A DNA stretch of 64,000 bases, from the NCBI RefSeq assembly GCF_006517815.1, contig NZ_CP041198.1, forward strand, positions 2,976,001 to 3,040,000, read 5' to 3'. A program made the translations under genes and the position numbers. This document shows positions 15,087 through 24,075 of the stretch, piece by piece. The stretch comes from Pseudarthrobacter sp. NIBRBAC000502770. GTDB lineage: Bacteria; Actinomycetota; Actinomycetes; Actinomycetales; Micrococcaceae. The first letter of the stretch is position 1. The number at the start of each line of letters is the position of its first letter. The notes beneath the pieces were generated by a model. The model searched no databases. It was not told where the DNA came from and was given only the letters and a program-made list of their open reading frames with translations.

Positions 15087-16040
15087 GTGAGCAACCAGAT
15101 CCCCGCCCCGGTGTCCGACGTCTTCGATCCCACGCGCTGGCGGGTGGTCTCCGGCTTCGAGGACTTCCAGGACATGACCTACCACCGGCAGGTGGAGCGG
15201 GATTCCGCCGGCGGCTGGGTACGTGACCTGCCAACGGTCCGGATAGCATTCAACCGGCCCGAGGTCCGCAACGCGTTCCGGCCGGGGACCGTTGACGAGC
15301 TCTACCGAGCCATGGACCACGCCCGGATGACCCCCGACGTGGCCACCGTGCTCCTCACCGGCAACGGCCCCTCCCCCAAGGACGGCGGCCACTCCTTCTG
15401 CTCCGGCGGCGACCAGCGGATCCGGGGCCGGGACGGCTACCGGTACGCCGACGGCGAGACCCAGGAAACCATCGACCCCGCCCGTGCCGGCAGGCTCCAC
15501 ATCCTTGAGGTCCAGCGGCTGATGCGCACCATGCCCAAGGTGGTCATCGCCGTCGTCAACGGCTGGGCGGCCGGCGGTGGCCACTCACTGCATGTCGTGT
15601 CGGACCTGACCATCGCGTCCCGGCAGCACGGCAAGTTCAAACAGACCGACGCCACGGTGGGAAGCTTTGACGCCGGCTACGGCTCAGCGCTCCTGGCCCG
15701 GCAGGTGGGCCAGAAGACGGCCCGCGAGATTTTCTTCCTGGCCCGCGAATATTCCGCGGAAGACATGGTCCGCATGGGCGCGGTCAATGAGGCCGTTGAC
15801 CACGAACGCCTGGAGGAGGTGGCACTGGAGTACGCCGCGGACATCGCACGGCAGTCCCCGCAGGCCATCCGCATGCTGAAGTTCGCGTTCAACCTGGCCG
15901 ACGACGGACTGGCGGGCCAGCAGGTGTTCGCCGGCGAAGCCACCCGGCTGGCCTACATGACGGACGAAGCCGTGGAGGGCAAGGAGGCCTTCCTGCAAAA
16001 ACGCGACCCCGACTGGTCACGCTTCCCGCACTACTTCTAA
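15087..16040 (+). CDS. menB: 1,4-dihydroxy-2-naphthoyl-CoA synthase
   Basis: 317 residues; crotonase-fold enzyme that closes the second ring in menaquinone synthesis. Motifs include TVRIAFNRPEVRNAFRPGTVDELY, the oxyanion-hole CSGGDQRIRG segment, VVNGWAAGGGHSLHVV, and the C-terminal GKEAFLQKRDPDWSRFPHYF, which is diagnostic of MenB. The length agrees with the longer actinobacterial form. It starts with GTG and no leader. It is followed 12 bp later by menE, then menA, a normal actinobacterial order. Confidence 0.95.
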   Translation: MSNQIPAPVSDVFDPTRWRVVSGFEDFQDMTYHRQVERDSAGGWVRDLPTVRIAFNRPEVRNAFRPGTVDELYRAMDHARMTPDVATVLLTGNGPSPKDGGHSFCSGGDQRIRGRDGYRYADGETQETIDPARAGRLHILEVQRLMRTMPKVVIAVVNGWAAGGGHSLHVVSDLTIASRQHGKFKQTDATVGSFDAGYGSALLARQVGQKTAREIFFLAREYSAEDMVRMGAVNEAVDHERLEEVALEYAADIARQSPQAIRMLKFAFNLADDGLAGQQVFAGEATRLAYMTDEAVEGKEAFLQKRDPDWSRFPHYF

Positions 16041-16052
16041 GGCAGGACGGCA

Positions 16053-17264
16053 ATGAACAGCGAAGCCTCACCCAGGACGGGCCACGGCGGTCCGCTCAAC
16101 ATCGAACCGGCCCTGAAGGCCCTAGCGGCCGCGCTCCATGGCGAGGGCCCCGCCGTCGAACTGTCCGTGGACCCGGACGGCGGCCTCATCGTTGGGCACG
16201 TCGAGACCCCCGGCTGTGACGACGCCGTGGCCGTGGTCCGCACGTCCGGGTCCACCGGGGCACCCAAGGCAACCCTGCTGACCGTGGAGTGCCTGGCGGC
16301 CTCCTCGATGGCCACCGCGCTGCGGCTCAAGGGCGAGGGCCAGTGGCTGCTGGCCCTGCCCGTCCAGTTCGTTGCTGGCATCCAGGTGCTGGTGCGGTCC
16401 CTCTTTGCCGGCACCCGGCCCTGGGTCATGGACATGTCCGGCGGCTTCACCCCGGAGGCCTTCACCGCGGCCGCGCTGGAACTGACGGACAAGATCCGGT
16501 TCACGTCCCTGGTCCCCACGCAGCTCCAGCGCCTCCTGGACCAGCCCTCCCCTGAGACGCTCGCCGTGCTGCGGCGCTTCAACGCGGTCCTGCTGGGTGG
16601 CGCGCCTGCGTCCCCGGCCCTGCTGGCCGCCGCCCGCGATGCCGGAGTCCGGGTGGTCACCACGTACGGATCCGCGGAAACGTCCGGCGGCTGCGTGTAC
16701 GACGGCTACCCCTTGGAAGGCGTCTCCGTCCGGGTGGCGGAAGACGGCCGCATCCTGCTGGGCGGGGACACCGTGGCCGCAGGGTACATCGAAGCCCCTG
16801 ATGAAGAGACCGGGACGTTCTTCGAAGAGGACGGCGTGCGCTGGTATCGCACCAGCGACCTTGGCTCGATCGACGACGACGGCCGCCTCACCGTGCTGGG
16901 CCGGGCCGACGACGTCATCATCACCGGCGGCGTCAAGGTTTCCGCCGGTCACGTGCAGGAGCGGCTGGAACAGGACGACGCCGTCGCGGCGGCTTTCGTG
17001 GCAGGGGTCCCCTCCGCCGAATGGGGCCAGGCGGTGGCGGCCTACGTGGCGCTGGCACCCGACGGGGGAGCCGCCGCTGAAGCCGGACCCGGGCAGGAAG
17101 CAGGGGATCCCGCCGTCGCCCTTAAACAGCGCTGGCAGCAGGAGCTGGGGGTGCTGGCGCCCAAAACGGTCCGCACCGCGCCGGCGCTGCGGATGTTGCC
17201 GAACGGAAAGCCGGACCGGCTCGCCATGACCGCCGAACTCAGCACGCAGCACGGAGGAAAGTAG
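16053..17264 (+). CDS. menE: o-succinylbenzoate--CoA ligase
   Basis: 403 residues; an ANL-superfamily adenylating enzyme supplying the CoA thioester used by MenB. The phosphate-binding motif RTSGSTGAPKAT is at about residues 64-75. The YGSAETSGG motif and the RTSDLGSIDDDGRLTVLGRADDVIITGG hinge are present, with a C-terminal catalytic Lys in LPNGKPDR. It is shorter than acyl-CoA synthetases in general, as expected for MenE. It is translated 12 bp after menB. A Gly/Ala-rich insert near residue 340 is unremarkable. Confidence 0.92.
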   Translation: MNSEASPRTGHGGPLNIEPALKALAAALHGEGPAVELSVDPDGGLIVGHVETPGCDDAVAVVRTSGSTGAPKATLLTVECLAASSMATALRLKGEGQWLLALPVQFVAGIQVLVRSLFAGTRPWVMDMSGGFTPEAFTAAALELTDKIRFTSLVPTQLQRLLDQPSPETLAVLRRFNAVLLGGAPASPALLAAARDAGVRVVTTYGSAETSGGCVYDGYPLEGVSVRVAEDGRILLGGDTVAAGYIEAPDEETGTFFEEDGVRWYRTSDLGSIDDDGRLTVLGRADDVIITGGVKVSAGHVQERLEQDDAVAAAFVAGVPSAEWGQAVAAYVALAPDGGAAAEAGPGQEAGDPAVALKQRWQQELGVLAPKTVRTAPALRMLPNGKPDRLAMTAELSTQHGGK

Positions 17265-17339
17265 AGTGGACCTGCACCACCGCGGCGGGTGCGCACGTTC
17301 CATCCAGCCGTCTTACCGAAACAACACGAGGTACTAACC

Positions 17340-18221
17340 GTGGCAACAGCCGCCCAATGGATCCAAGGCGCCCGACTCCGGACGCTGCCGGCAGCGATCG
17401 CGCCGGTGCTGATCGGCACTGCCGCAGCCTATGAGATGGGCTCGTTCCTCCTGCCCAACGCCATCCTTGCTGCGCTGGTGGCGCTCCTGCTGCAGGTGGG
17501 CGTGAACTTCGCCAACGACTACTCGGACGGCATCCGCGGTACCGATGACGACCGGGTAGGCCCCCTGCGGCTGGTGGGCTCCGGCGCCGCCAAGCCGGAA
17601 CACGTCAAGTGGGCGGCGTTCGGAACGTTCGCGCTGGCCATGGTGTTCGGCCTGGTCCTGGTAGTCCTCACCCAGGCCTGGTGGCTGATCCTGGTGGGCC
17701 TGGGCTGCGTCATGGCGGCGTGGGGCTACACGGGCGGCAAGAACCCTTACGGCTACATGGGACTCGGCGACCTGTTCGTGTTCGTCTTCTTCGGCCTGGT
17801 GGCCACCCTGGGCACCACCTACACCCAGGCCGGGCACATCAGCCTTTCCGCGGTCATCGGGGCCATCGGTACCGGGCTGATCGCCACTGCACTGCTGATG
17901 GCCAACAACGTACGGGACATTCCCACGGACATGCAGGCAGGCAAAAAGACCCTGGCCGTGCGCCTTGGCGACAAGCACGCGCGCGAAAGCTACGTCCTGA
18001 TGCTCGCCGTCGCGATCCTGCTGGTGGTCATCCTGGCACCGGGCCGGCCGTGGATCCTGATTGTGCTGCTGCTCATTCCGGCCTGCCTGATGCCGGCGTG
18101 GCTGATGATTAACGGCCGCAAGCGCAAGAGCCTGATCCCGGTGCTGAAGCAGACCGGCCTGATCAACCTCGGCTACAGCGTGCTGTTCTCACTGGGATTG
18201 ATCCTCAGCCACGGGTTCTAG
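17340..18221 (+). CDS. menA: 1,4-dihydroxy-2-naphthoate polyprenyltransferase
   Basis: 293 residues from a GTG behind an ACGAGGT ribosome site. It is a UbiA-superfamily membrane prenyltransferase that attaches the polyprenyl tail to make demethylmenaquinone. The two Asp-rich motifs are visible: NFANDYSDG (Asp60, Asp63) and NNVRDIPTDMQAGKKTLAVRLG. Eight or nine hydrophobic helices follow the usual pattern. Its TAG stop shares the palindrome CTAG with the TAG stop of the convergent DUF4229 gene. Confidence 0.94.
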   Translation: MATAAQWIQGARLRTLPAAIAPVLIGTAAAYEMGSFLLPNAILAALVALLLQVGVNFANDYSDGIRGTDDDRVGPLRLVGSGAAKPEHVKWAAFGTFALAMVFGLVLVVLTQAWWLILVGLGCVMAAWGYTGGKNPYGYMGLGDLFVFVFFGLVATLGTTYTQAGHISLSAVIGAIGTGLIATALLMANNVRDIPTDMQAGKKTLAVRLGDKHARESYVLMLAVAILLVVILAPGRPWILIVLLLIPACLMPAWLMINGRKRKSLIPVLKQTGLINLGYSVLFSLGLILSHGF

Positions 18222-18529
18222 TTCTTCTTGCTGCTGCCCTTGGCGTTGTTGATGGTGATGTCCGGGTTGGCGTCCAGCAGGGCGTCCTCGGCGTTGGCGT
18301 CCTGGACCTCTCCGGCGGAGCGCAGCGGCTTGGCCTTCCCCGAGAACCGGTGCTGCAGGGCTGCGGAGGCGGCGTCGCGCTGCTTCTGGAAGAAGAGGTA
18401 GCTGATGGCGAAGGCAATGAGCGCGGCGCAGATGACGGCCATCAGCGCCCCGACCTGCAGGAGCATGAACAGGACGAACAGGGGCAGGAAGATCGCCAGG
18501 CGGATCAGGGAATATTTCAAAAAGGCCAC
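18218..18529 (-). CDS. DUF4229 membrane protein
   Basis: 103 residues. Two transmembrane helices fill residues 5-47, followed by a basic-acidic cytoplasmic tail ending in GSSKKN. This matches the DUF4229 family often found beside menaquinone genes in actinobacteria. The start is a GTG placed 6 nt after TAAACT. Its stop overlaps the menA stop by four bases. Function unknown. Confidence 0.8.
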   Translation of the reverse strand: MAFLKYSLIRLAIFLPLFVLFMLLQVGALMAVICAALIAFAISYLFFQKQRDAASAALQHRFSGKAKPLRSAGEVQDANAEDALLDANPDITINNAKGSSKKN

Positions 18530-18535
18530 TATTCA

Positions 18536-18541
18536 AGTTTA
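18536..18541 (-). promoter_or_regulatory. -10 box of the DUF4229 gene (leaderless)
   Basis: TAAACT on the minus strand, six bases before the GTG at 18529. Confidence 0.5.
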
Positions 18542-18577
18542 GCCGCCCCGGCCCGCGGCCCCTGCGCGTCCTGACGA

Positions 18578-18583
18578 TAGACT
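18578..18583 (+). promoter_or_regulatory. -10 box of the PLDc_N gene (leaderless)
   Basis: TAGACT, seven bases before the ATG at 18591. It is divergent from the DUF4229 promoter 37 bp away. Confidence 0.55.
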
Positions 18584-18590
18584 TGATGGC

Positions 18591-18980
18591 ATGCTCTTCC
18601 GTGTGGCTTTGGCCGTCGCAGTCCTCGTCATCTTTGTGTATGGCCTGGTGGACGTGATCCGCACTGAAGGCCGCCTGACCCGCGGGATTTCGAAACCCGC
18701 GTGGATCATCGTCCAAATTGTCCTGCCCGTCCTTGGTGCTCTCCTGTGGCTGCTGATCGGCCGGCCACGGGGCTCTGCGCAGCCGCGGCCCAGCTACCCG
18801 CACCCCACCGCTCCGGATGATGACCCGGAATTCCTCCGCAACCTTGAGGCACGCCGCCGCAGCCAGGCTGAGGCCGAACGCCTCAGGAAACTCCGCGACG
18901 ACCTCGAATCAAAGGCCAAGGAGGACGGCGGGAAGCAACAGCACGGCACCGACGAACACGATGCCGACGGACTGAAATAG
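18591..18980 (+). CDS. PLD nuclease N-terminal (PLDc_N) domain membrane protein
   Basis: 129 residues. Two transmembrane helices bracket VYGLVDVIRTEGRLTRGISKPAWIIVQIVLPVLGALLWLLIGRPRG, the PLDc_N signature also found at the N-terminus of cardiolipin synthases. The C-terminal half is a charged, probably coiled segment (LEARRRSQAEAERLRKLRDDLESKAKEDG). It has no phospholipase HKD domain. It begins a two-gene unit with the next membrane protein, 5 bp downstream. Function unknown. Confidence 0.8.
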   Translation: MLFRVALAVAVLVIFVYGLVDVIRTEGRLTRGISKPAWIIVQIVLPVLGALLWLLIGRPRGSAQPRPSYPHPTAPDDDPEFLRNLEARRRSQAEAERLRKLRDDLESKAKEDGGKQQHGTDEHDADGLK

Positions 18981-18985
18981 CACTG

Positions 18986-19555
18986 ATGGCGTCCCCAGCC
19001 GGCGGCGAAGAACGGCGCCTGTCCGCTCCCCCACCAAGGCCCGGCCTGTCCCACTCCGCCCCACCGCCCATCCCGGCCAGCCCCGCGGTGCCGCGGACCG
19101 TCCGTGCCGCCCGCTCGCTCTGGCTCTTCAGCTTCGCCGCCGGGCTGGCCGTCCTGCTGGGGTCCTTGGCAGCCCGGGACTCGAACCTGCGGCGGCTTCG
19201 CGGGGTGGTGGCGGACATGGCCGCAGGCCGCGACGCCGATTCGGTTGGAACCGCGGCGGACATAGTGTTCTGGGGCAGCATCGTTGCCCTGCTCCTGGTG
19301 ACGGTGCTTGAGGCTGGTGTCCTGGCAGCGGTGCTGGGCCGCAGGACATGGGCCCGCTGGACTTTGATTCCGCTGCTGGCCAGCCATCTCCTTGTCCTTT
19401 TTCTGGCGTCCGCCTTCCTGGTCCCCGCCGGTGCCGCCGGCAGCTACGTCGTGATGCTGTGGGGCGCCGGAGTGGTCCTGGCCCTGGCAGGGCTGGTGCT
19501 CCTGTTCCTCCCCCCTGCCGGAACCTGGCTCAAGGGCGGGCGCGGCCGGGCCTGA
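18986..19555 (+). CDS. Four-helix membrane protein, unknown function
   Basis: 189 residues. A Pro-rich cytoplasmic N-terminus of about 40 residues is followed by four hydrophobic helices (near residues 48-68, 89-113, 120-142 and 152-175). No recognised motif. It follows the PLDc_N gene by 5 bp, so the two are likely cotranscribed, and it converges on the dynamin-like gene. I do not recognise a family. Confidence 0.6.
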   Translation: MASPAGGEERRLSAPPPRPGLSHSAPPPIPASPAVPRTVRAARSLWLFSFAAGLAVLLGSLAARDSNLRRLRGVVADMAAGRDADSVGTAADIVFWGSIVALLLVTVLEAGVLAAVLGRRTWARWTLIPLLASHLLVLFLASAFLVPAGAAGSYVVMLWGAGVVLALAGLVLLFLPPAGTWLKGGRGRA

Positions 19556-19565
19556 GCGCGGGCCC

Positions 19566-21071
19566 CTAGGCTGACTGCGGCTGCCGGGCCGTGCCGGTTT
19601 CGCTGCCGGTGCAATCCGCCAGGACGCCCTCGCAGCTGCGGATCACCACCCTGCAGGCTTCCACGGCCGACCGCGCAGTCAAGGGATTTTCGGACACCCT
19701 GCGCCAGCGGGCCAGCACGCCGCGCGCCTCGGCGGCAAGCGCCTCCGGACCCGTGCCGGACGCCACGCCCAGCCGCTGGGATGCTTCGGCGCCCAGGCCC
19801 CCGATAAGCCGTTCGGCTTCCGCCGCAAGCTCCGGGGCCAATTCCACTCCCGACGTCCGCAGCGCGGCCAGCAACCGCAGCTCGCGGAATTCGTGCGCGT
19901 TGGCCTGCAGCCGCTCCAGGGACTCCGCCAGGCGTTCGGTCCCCTCCCGGGGCCGGCCGGCCAGCAGGCTTTCCACCGCTGCCAGCGCCGTCCTGGCCTT
20001 CAGTGCCTCTGCCCTCGCCAGGAACTGACGGTCCAGCAGCTCCAGCAACGGGTCCAGCCCGCTGCGCCTGGCCAGTTCGTGGGCCAGCGGGGTCGGGTCG
20101 CCAAACCCGTTGCGGACCAGGACCACAGCCAGCCGGATGCCAAAGAGTCCGTAGCGTTCCAGCAGTGACGCACGGGCCTCTTCCGTCAGTTCCCGCGGTT
20201 CCGCCGAGCGGCGGAACCTGTCGGCCGAAAGCATCATCCTCTCGCGGGCAGTTCGATCAACGGTGGCAAGGAGCCGGAGGGCCTCGAAGTCCGCCTGGCG
20301 CAGGGTGCGGGCGCTTTGGGCCAGGAGCCCCGCTACGGGGACGACGCCGAGCGCGAGCTTGCGGAGGTTGGGGTCCCGGCTGTACCGTTCCGCGATGGCA
20401 CCGGCGGACAGCAGCGAGTCGATTCGTCCGGCTCCCACTTCGTCCGCCCGCGACAAAACTGCAATCGCATTAACGGTGCCAGAGCGGCCGGCGGCTGTGT
20501 CGCGGAAGGACTCCAGGAACCGGATGTCGGATGCGTGCAGGTGCCGCAGGAGGTAGACCACGGCATCAGCTTCCGACGCCGAATCCTCCGGAGTGAGGAA
20601 CCTGACCGACCGTGCGGACACCTCCTGGGAGAGGGAGGCGATCCCGGGGGTGTCGATCAGGGTCATGGCCTGCAGTGCCGGCGAGGGCCATTCGACGTCG
20701 AGGCGCTCCACCTCGTCCGCCCGCGCACCGTCGAGGACGAAGACCAGGCGGCCGTCTGCGCGCTTCAGGGGAAGGTTACGGGGCTCGCCCACAACAGGGT
20801 GCAAGGTGATGCGCGGTGTGTGGCCATACCGGTACCAGGTGACAATCCGGGTACATTCGCCGGTGTCGGTTGGCGCGATTTCCTCGCCGATGATGGCGTT
20901 CAGCAGGGTGGATTTTCCTGCCTTCACCATTCCCGCAATGGCAATCCTCAACGGCTCGGCCAACCGCTGCGCATGGCCCTGCAGCGCCTGGATGGCGGGC
21001 GGGTCATCCGCATACACCTCGAGTGCCTCGCGGATCAGCCCTGCGGCTCCGGCCGTGGTGGACGCCGTCAT
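19566..21071 (-). CDS. Dynamin-like GTPase, IniC-like
   Basis: 501 residues. The P-loop GMVKAGKST is at 47-55, switch I Thr lies in DTGECTRIVT, and DTPG at 140-143 is G3. An NAIAVLSRADEVGAG segment fits G4. The rest is helical and Arg/Ala rich with no clear membrane helix. Length and pairing agree with mycobacterial IniC (about 490 residues), partner of IniA in cell-wall-stress-induced membrane remodelling. Its start overlaps the stop of the IniA-like gene by four bases, so the two are coupled. The assignment to Ini rests on gene order, size and the IniB-like neighbour. Confidence 0.8.
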   Translation of the reverse strand: MTASTTAGAAGLIREALEVYADDPPAIQALQGHAQRLAEPLRIAIAGMVKAGKSTLLNAIIGEEIAPTDTGECTRIVTWYRYGHTPRITLHPVVGEPRNLPLKRADGRLVFVLDGARADEVERLDVEWPSPALQAMTLIDTPGIASLSQEVSARSVRFLTPEDSASEADAVVYLLRHLHASDIRFLESFRDTAAGRSGTVNAIAVLSRADEVGAGRIDSLLSAGAIAERYSRDPNLRKLALGVVPVAGLLAQSARTLRQADFEALRLLATVDRTARERMMLSADRFRRSAEPRELTEEARASLLERYGLFGIRLAVVLVRNGFGDPTPLAHELARRSGLDPLLELLDRQFLARAEALKARTALAAVESLLAGRPREGTERLAESLERLQANAHEFRELRLLAALRTSGVELAPELAAEAERLIGGLGAEASQRLGVASGTGPEALAAEARGVLARWRRVSENPLTARSAVEACRVVIRSCEGVLADCTGSETGTARQPQSA

Positions 21072-22972
21072 CCGACCCCCGCCGCAGAACGGGCACCGGC
21101 AGCGGAAACTTCGGCAGACACCGCTTCCGCGGCGCGGTGCAGGGCATCCACCTTTTTGAGTTCAGCCTTGATGTCCTGAATGCGGCCCTCCCTTTCCTGG
21201 GCGTAGGAATTGGCTGCCTTCTGGGCTGCTGCCACCGAATCCGACAGGGACCGGTGGTATTCGTCGGCGATCTCGGTGAAGTGGTCCCGGATGGTGCGCT
21301 GCACCAGGCGCAGCCTGTCCTTCAACTGCTTTCCCACCTGGAACGTCACATCGTCCAGCTGCCGCCTGACCAGCGCCTTGGCCTCCCCCTGCCGCCGCTT
21401 CAGCCGCGTTTCCTTGTCCTCCCGGTAGGCCTTGCGTCCCAGCAGCAGCCCGGCGCCCACCGAGAGCGGATTGATCAGGGCCATCCCGAAAATGCCGGTC
21501 AGCAGCCCAAACATCAGGACGCCTCCGTAGGACCCGCGCATACCGATGAGGACCTTCTGGATGGGGTTCACGCGGCCAGGGTCCAGCGCCGGCATCTGGT
21601 CCACCGGGTCCAGCGCGTCTCCGGACTCCGCAACATGCAGGACGGGCAGGGCCACCTCGTCGGCGGCAAAGTGTTCGGCCACCTGTGCCGCCAGCCATTG
21701 CGACCGCTCGCTGGTCCAGACGAACGTGTCCGAAACCGCTGCGGCAACGCATTCCTCCAGCCATTGGGAGAATTGCGTCCAGACCGGCCCTGGGTCGCCC
21801 TGGTCGATGGCCGTCTCGGCTTCCCTCTGGATCCGGCGCAGGCGGTCGCGGAGGTCGTATTCCATGTCGGCGATGAGGTCGTTGATGCCATCGCTGAGCG
21901 TCAGCTGCCACCTTGCCGAGCGCTTCCGCAGTTCGTCCGCCTCCGCCTTGGCCTGTTCCAGGGCGGCGAGCATCTGCGGGGTGCCGCGGGGGTTCTCCAG
22001 CGCCTCAAGCTCGGACTGCAGGGACAGGCGGAGGTTCTCGGTGACGGAGAGCAGGTCCTGGCTGACGGAGCGGCGCTGGATGCGCTGGGCCTTTCCCACG
22101 ATCTCATTGCGCAGGTGGGCCACCAGGTCCGGGAAACCGGATTCACTGTTGAGCTCGGCGTCCTGCAGCCGTGAGGCCTCCAGGCGGAGGTCGGCCGACA
22201 ACGGGAACAGCGGGATGTCAGGTGCCACCTGCTCCAGGTGGGCCCTGTCCAGCTCTTCGACGCGCCGCCAGTCCGGGTAGAGGTCTGTCTTGGACAGGAC
22301 CGCGGCCACGCTGGGGGTAATCCGCATGGCCTGGCGAAGGAACCGCAGCTCCGGTTCCGTGTACTCCTGGGATGCGTCCGAGACCAGCAGCATGGCGTCC
22401 GCGGTGGGCAGGGCGGTGAGGGTGGTCAGGGTGTGGGCCGAGCCCATGCCGCCAACGCCCGGGGAGTCGATGATGGTGAGGCCGCCGGTCAGGATGCGGC
22501 GGGGCAGGCAGACTTCGGCTGCCGTGAGGTTGCGGCTGTTTCCCGGGTTGCCCTGCTCGGAGACAAGGGCCGGCAGGTCGGAAAGTTCGACGGGACGGCG
22601 CTCCACGCCGTCCTCTGCGGGCAGGCCGTGCGCGTCCCCGGCAGGGGTGTCCGTCGCGGGGATCAGGACGGCGGCCGAAGCCGGTTCGCCGTAGCGGACG
22701 ATGGTGGGCAGGGAAGTGGCGATGTCGTCGTCCACCGGGCAGACCGGAGCGTTGACCAGGGCGTTGATGAGCTTGCTCTTGCCCTGTTTGAACTCCCCCA
22801 CCACAATGACCCTGATGCTGGGGTCCTGCAGCCGGGCCATTGCCTGCTCCAGCCGTCGGCGGAGGTCAGCGCGGTCCCCGTCGCCCACCAGCTGGAGCCC
22901 CTGTTCCAGGAGCTTCACCAGCTGTCCGGCTGTCATGGGCCCCGGTGGCCTTGCCGGTCCTGCCTCTGCCAC
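21068..22972 (-). CDS. Dynamin-like GTPase, IniA-like
   Basis: 634 residues. The P-loop GEFKQGKS is at 59-66 and the G3 motif DSPG at 169-172; switch I Thr is in DDDIATSLPT. A hydrophobic pair of segments near residue 470-500 (GGVLMFGLLTGIFGMALINPLSVGAGLLLG) probably acts as membrane paddle or anchor, as in bacterial dynamin-like proteins. The C-terminal third is coiled helical (VAAAQKAANSYAQEREGRIQDIKAELKKVDAL). Mycobacterial IniA is about 640 residues, a close match. The start is a GTG; an internal ATG at 22936 is an alternative. It lies 59 bp after the IniB-like gene on the same strand. Confidence 0.82.
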   Translation of the reverse strand: MAEAGPARPPGPMTAGQLVKLLEQGLQLVGDGDRADLRRRLEQAMARLQDPSIRVIVVGEFKQGKSKLINALVNAPVCPVDDDIATSLPTIVRYGEPASAAVLIPATDTPAGDAHGLPAEDGVERRPVELSDLPALVSEQGNPGNSRNLTAAEVCLPRRILTGGLTIIDSPGVGGMGSAHTLTTLTALPTADAMLLVSDASQEYTEPELRFLRQAMRITPSVAAVLSKTDLYPDWRRVEELDRAHLEQVAPDIPLFPLSADLRLEASRLQDAELNSESGFPDLVAHLRNEIVGKAQRIQRRSVSQDLLSVTENLRLSLQSELEALENPRGTPQMLAALEQAKAEADELRKRSARWQLTLSDGINDLIADMEYDLRDRLRRIQREAETAIDQGDPGPVWTQFSQWLEECVAAAVSDTFVWTSERSQWLAAQVAEHFAADEVALPVLHVAESGDALDPVDQMPALDPGRVNPIQKVLIGMRGSYGGVLMFGLLTGIFGMALINPLSVGAGLLLGRKAYREDKETRLKRRQGEAKALVRRQLDDVTFQVGKQLKDRLRLVQRTIRDHFTEIADEYHRSLSDSVAAAQKAANSYAQEREGRIQDIKAELKKVDALHRAAEAVSAEVSAAGARSAAGVG

Positions 22973-23031
22973 AGCGTGTCCCCCTGCCCAGTGCCCGCCC
23001 GCGCGGCGGTTCGCCTTACGGAACTAGCGTG

Positions 23032-24075
23032 TTACAGCGCGGTGGAGTCGTCAACCACTGCATCATCGATGGCCGCATGGTTGTCCGGGTCCACATCAGT
23101 GTGCGTGGAGCTGTCCTCAGTGAAATCGAGTTGGTTGTCGGCGCCCCCCAGGCTGTCCTCCGCGAGGCTCGTGGCCGGGTTGTCCTGGAAGACGTCGTCC
23201 ACGTGGACTTCCGCTCCTGTGGTGGTGGAACTGTCCTGGTTGAAGGAATCGTCCACATCCACGGAACTGTTCGTGGAATTGTCGTTGAACGAGTCCCTGG
23301 CGTCGAGGTCCATGTCGGTATCGACGGAATGGTCCGAATAGTCCGGGTGGTAGGAATTCTCCGAACTGTCGTTGAAGGAATCGTCCACGTCCAGGCCGAG
23401 GTCCGTGTTGAAGGAGCCGGAGATGTCCGTCTCCCCGGTGCCGATGCTGACGTCGCCGCCGGCATGGACAGAGTTGTCCGTGGAGTTATCGGTCGAATGG
23501 TCGGTGGTGTAGGAATCCCGGACGTTGTGGGAGTCCCGGACGGCGGCGTCGTCACCGGCGGCGACGGCACGGTCGCCGGAAGCCACCGCGGCATGGTTGT
23601 CGAACCATTGCTCCACGTCCCCATGCGCCCAGATGTTCTGGCTGACTGACTGGTCCGTGATGGTATCCCGGTCGTCCAGCATGGTGGTCTGGGTGGTGTA
23701 GGAGAAGTGGTTCACCACGTTTTGGAGCTGCTGTACCGCGTGGGCATGGTCAGCCTGGTCGTAAGTGGCGCCGCCGTAACCTGCAGCCATCCCGCCGGCG
23801 TGGATGGCCGGGGCGTTTCCGGCGTGTGTGGCGGAAACAGCGGACCCGGGCCACATGCTGCCGGCGTTTCCCCGGACGAAGGACAAGGCATTGAGGGTGA
23901 TGGGCGCGTAGTCGAGGACGACTGGCATCGCGGCGTCAACGTCGGCCGAGCACACGTTGGCCAGCCCGTGTTCCTGGAGCGCCTTTTCAGGGTCGTCCAG
24001 GAACTCCTGGATCGCTTCCCGGTTCCCAAAAAGTTGCATGAGGAACTGGACGAGGTCATTTGCGAGTGTTGGCAT
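23032..24075 (-). CDS. IniB-like N-terminal domain protein with acidic repetitive tail
   Basis: 347 residues from an ATG preceded by GTGAGGACC. The first 80 residues (LANDLVQFLMQLFGNREAIQEFLDDPEKALQEHGL...) match the IniB N-terminal domain as I know it from actinobacterial proteins. The middle is Gly/Ala/His rich. From about residue 170 the protein is a low-complexity Asp/Ser/Asn/Thr tail with recurrent units such as DDSFND, RDSFNDNST, DDSFNQDSS and STDNS. No signal peptide, no membrane helix. It is the first gene of the inferred iniB-iniA-iniC-like operon, with a promoter in the 163-bp gap upstream. Confidence 0.78.
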   Translation of the reverse strand: MPTLANDLVQFLMQLFGNREAIQEFLDDPEKALQEHGLANVCSADVDAAMPVVLDYAPITLNALSFVRGNAGSMWPGSAVSATHAGNAPAIHAGGMAAGYGGATYDQADHAHAVQQLQNVVNHFSYTTQTTMLDDRDTITDQSVSQNIWAHGDVEQWFDNHAAVASGDRAVAAGDDAAVRDSHNVRDSYTTDHSTDNSTDNSVHAGGDVSIGTGETDISGSFNTDLGLDVDDSFNDSSENSYHPDYSDHSVDTDMDLDARDSFNDNSTNSSVDVDDSFNQDSSTTTGAEVHVDDVFQDNPATSLAEDSLGGADNQLDFTEDSSTHTDVDPDNHAAIDDAVVDDSTAL

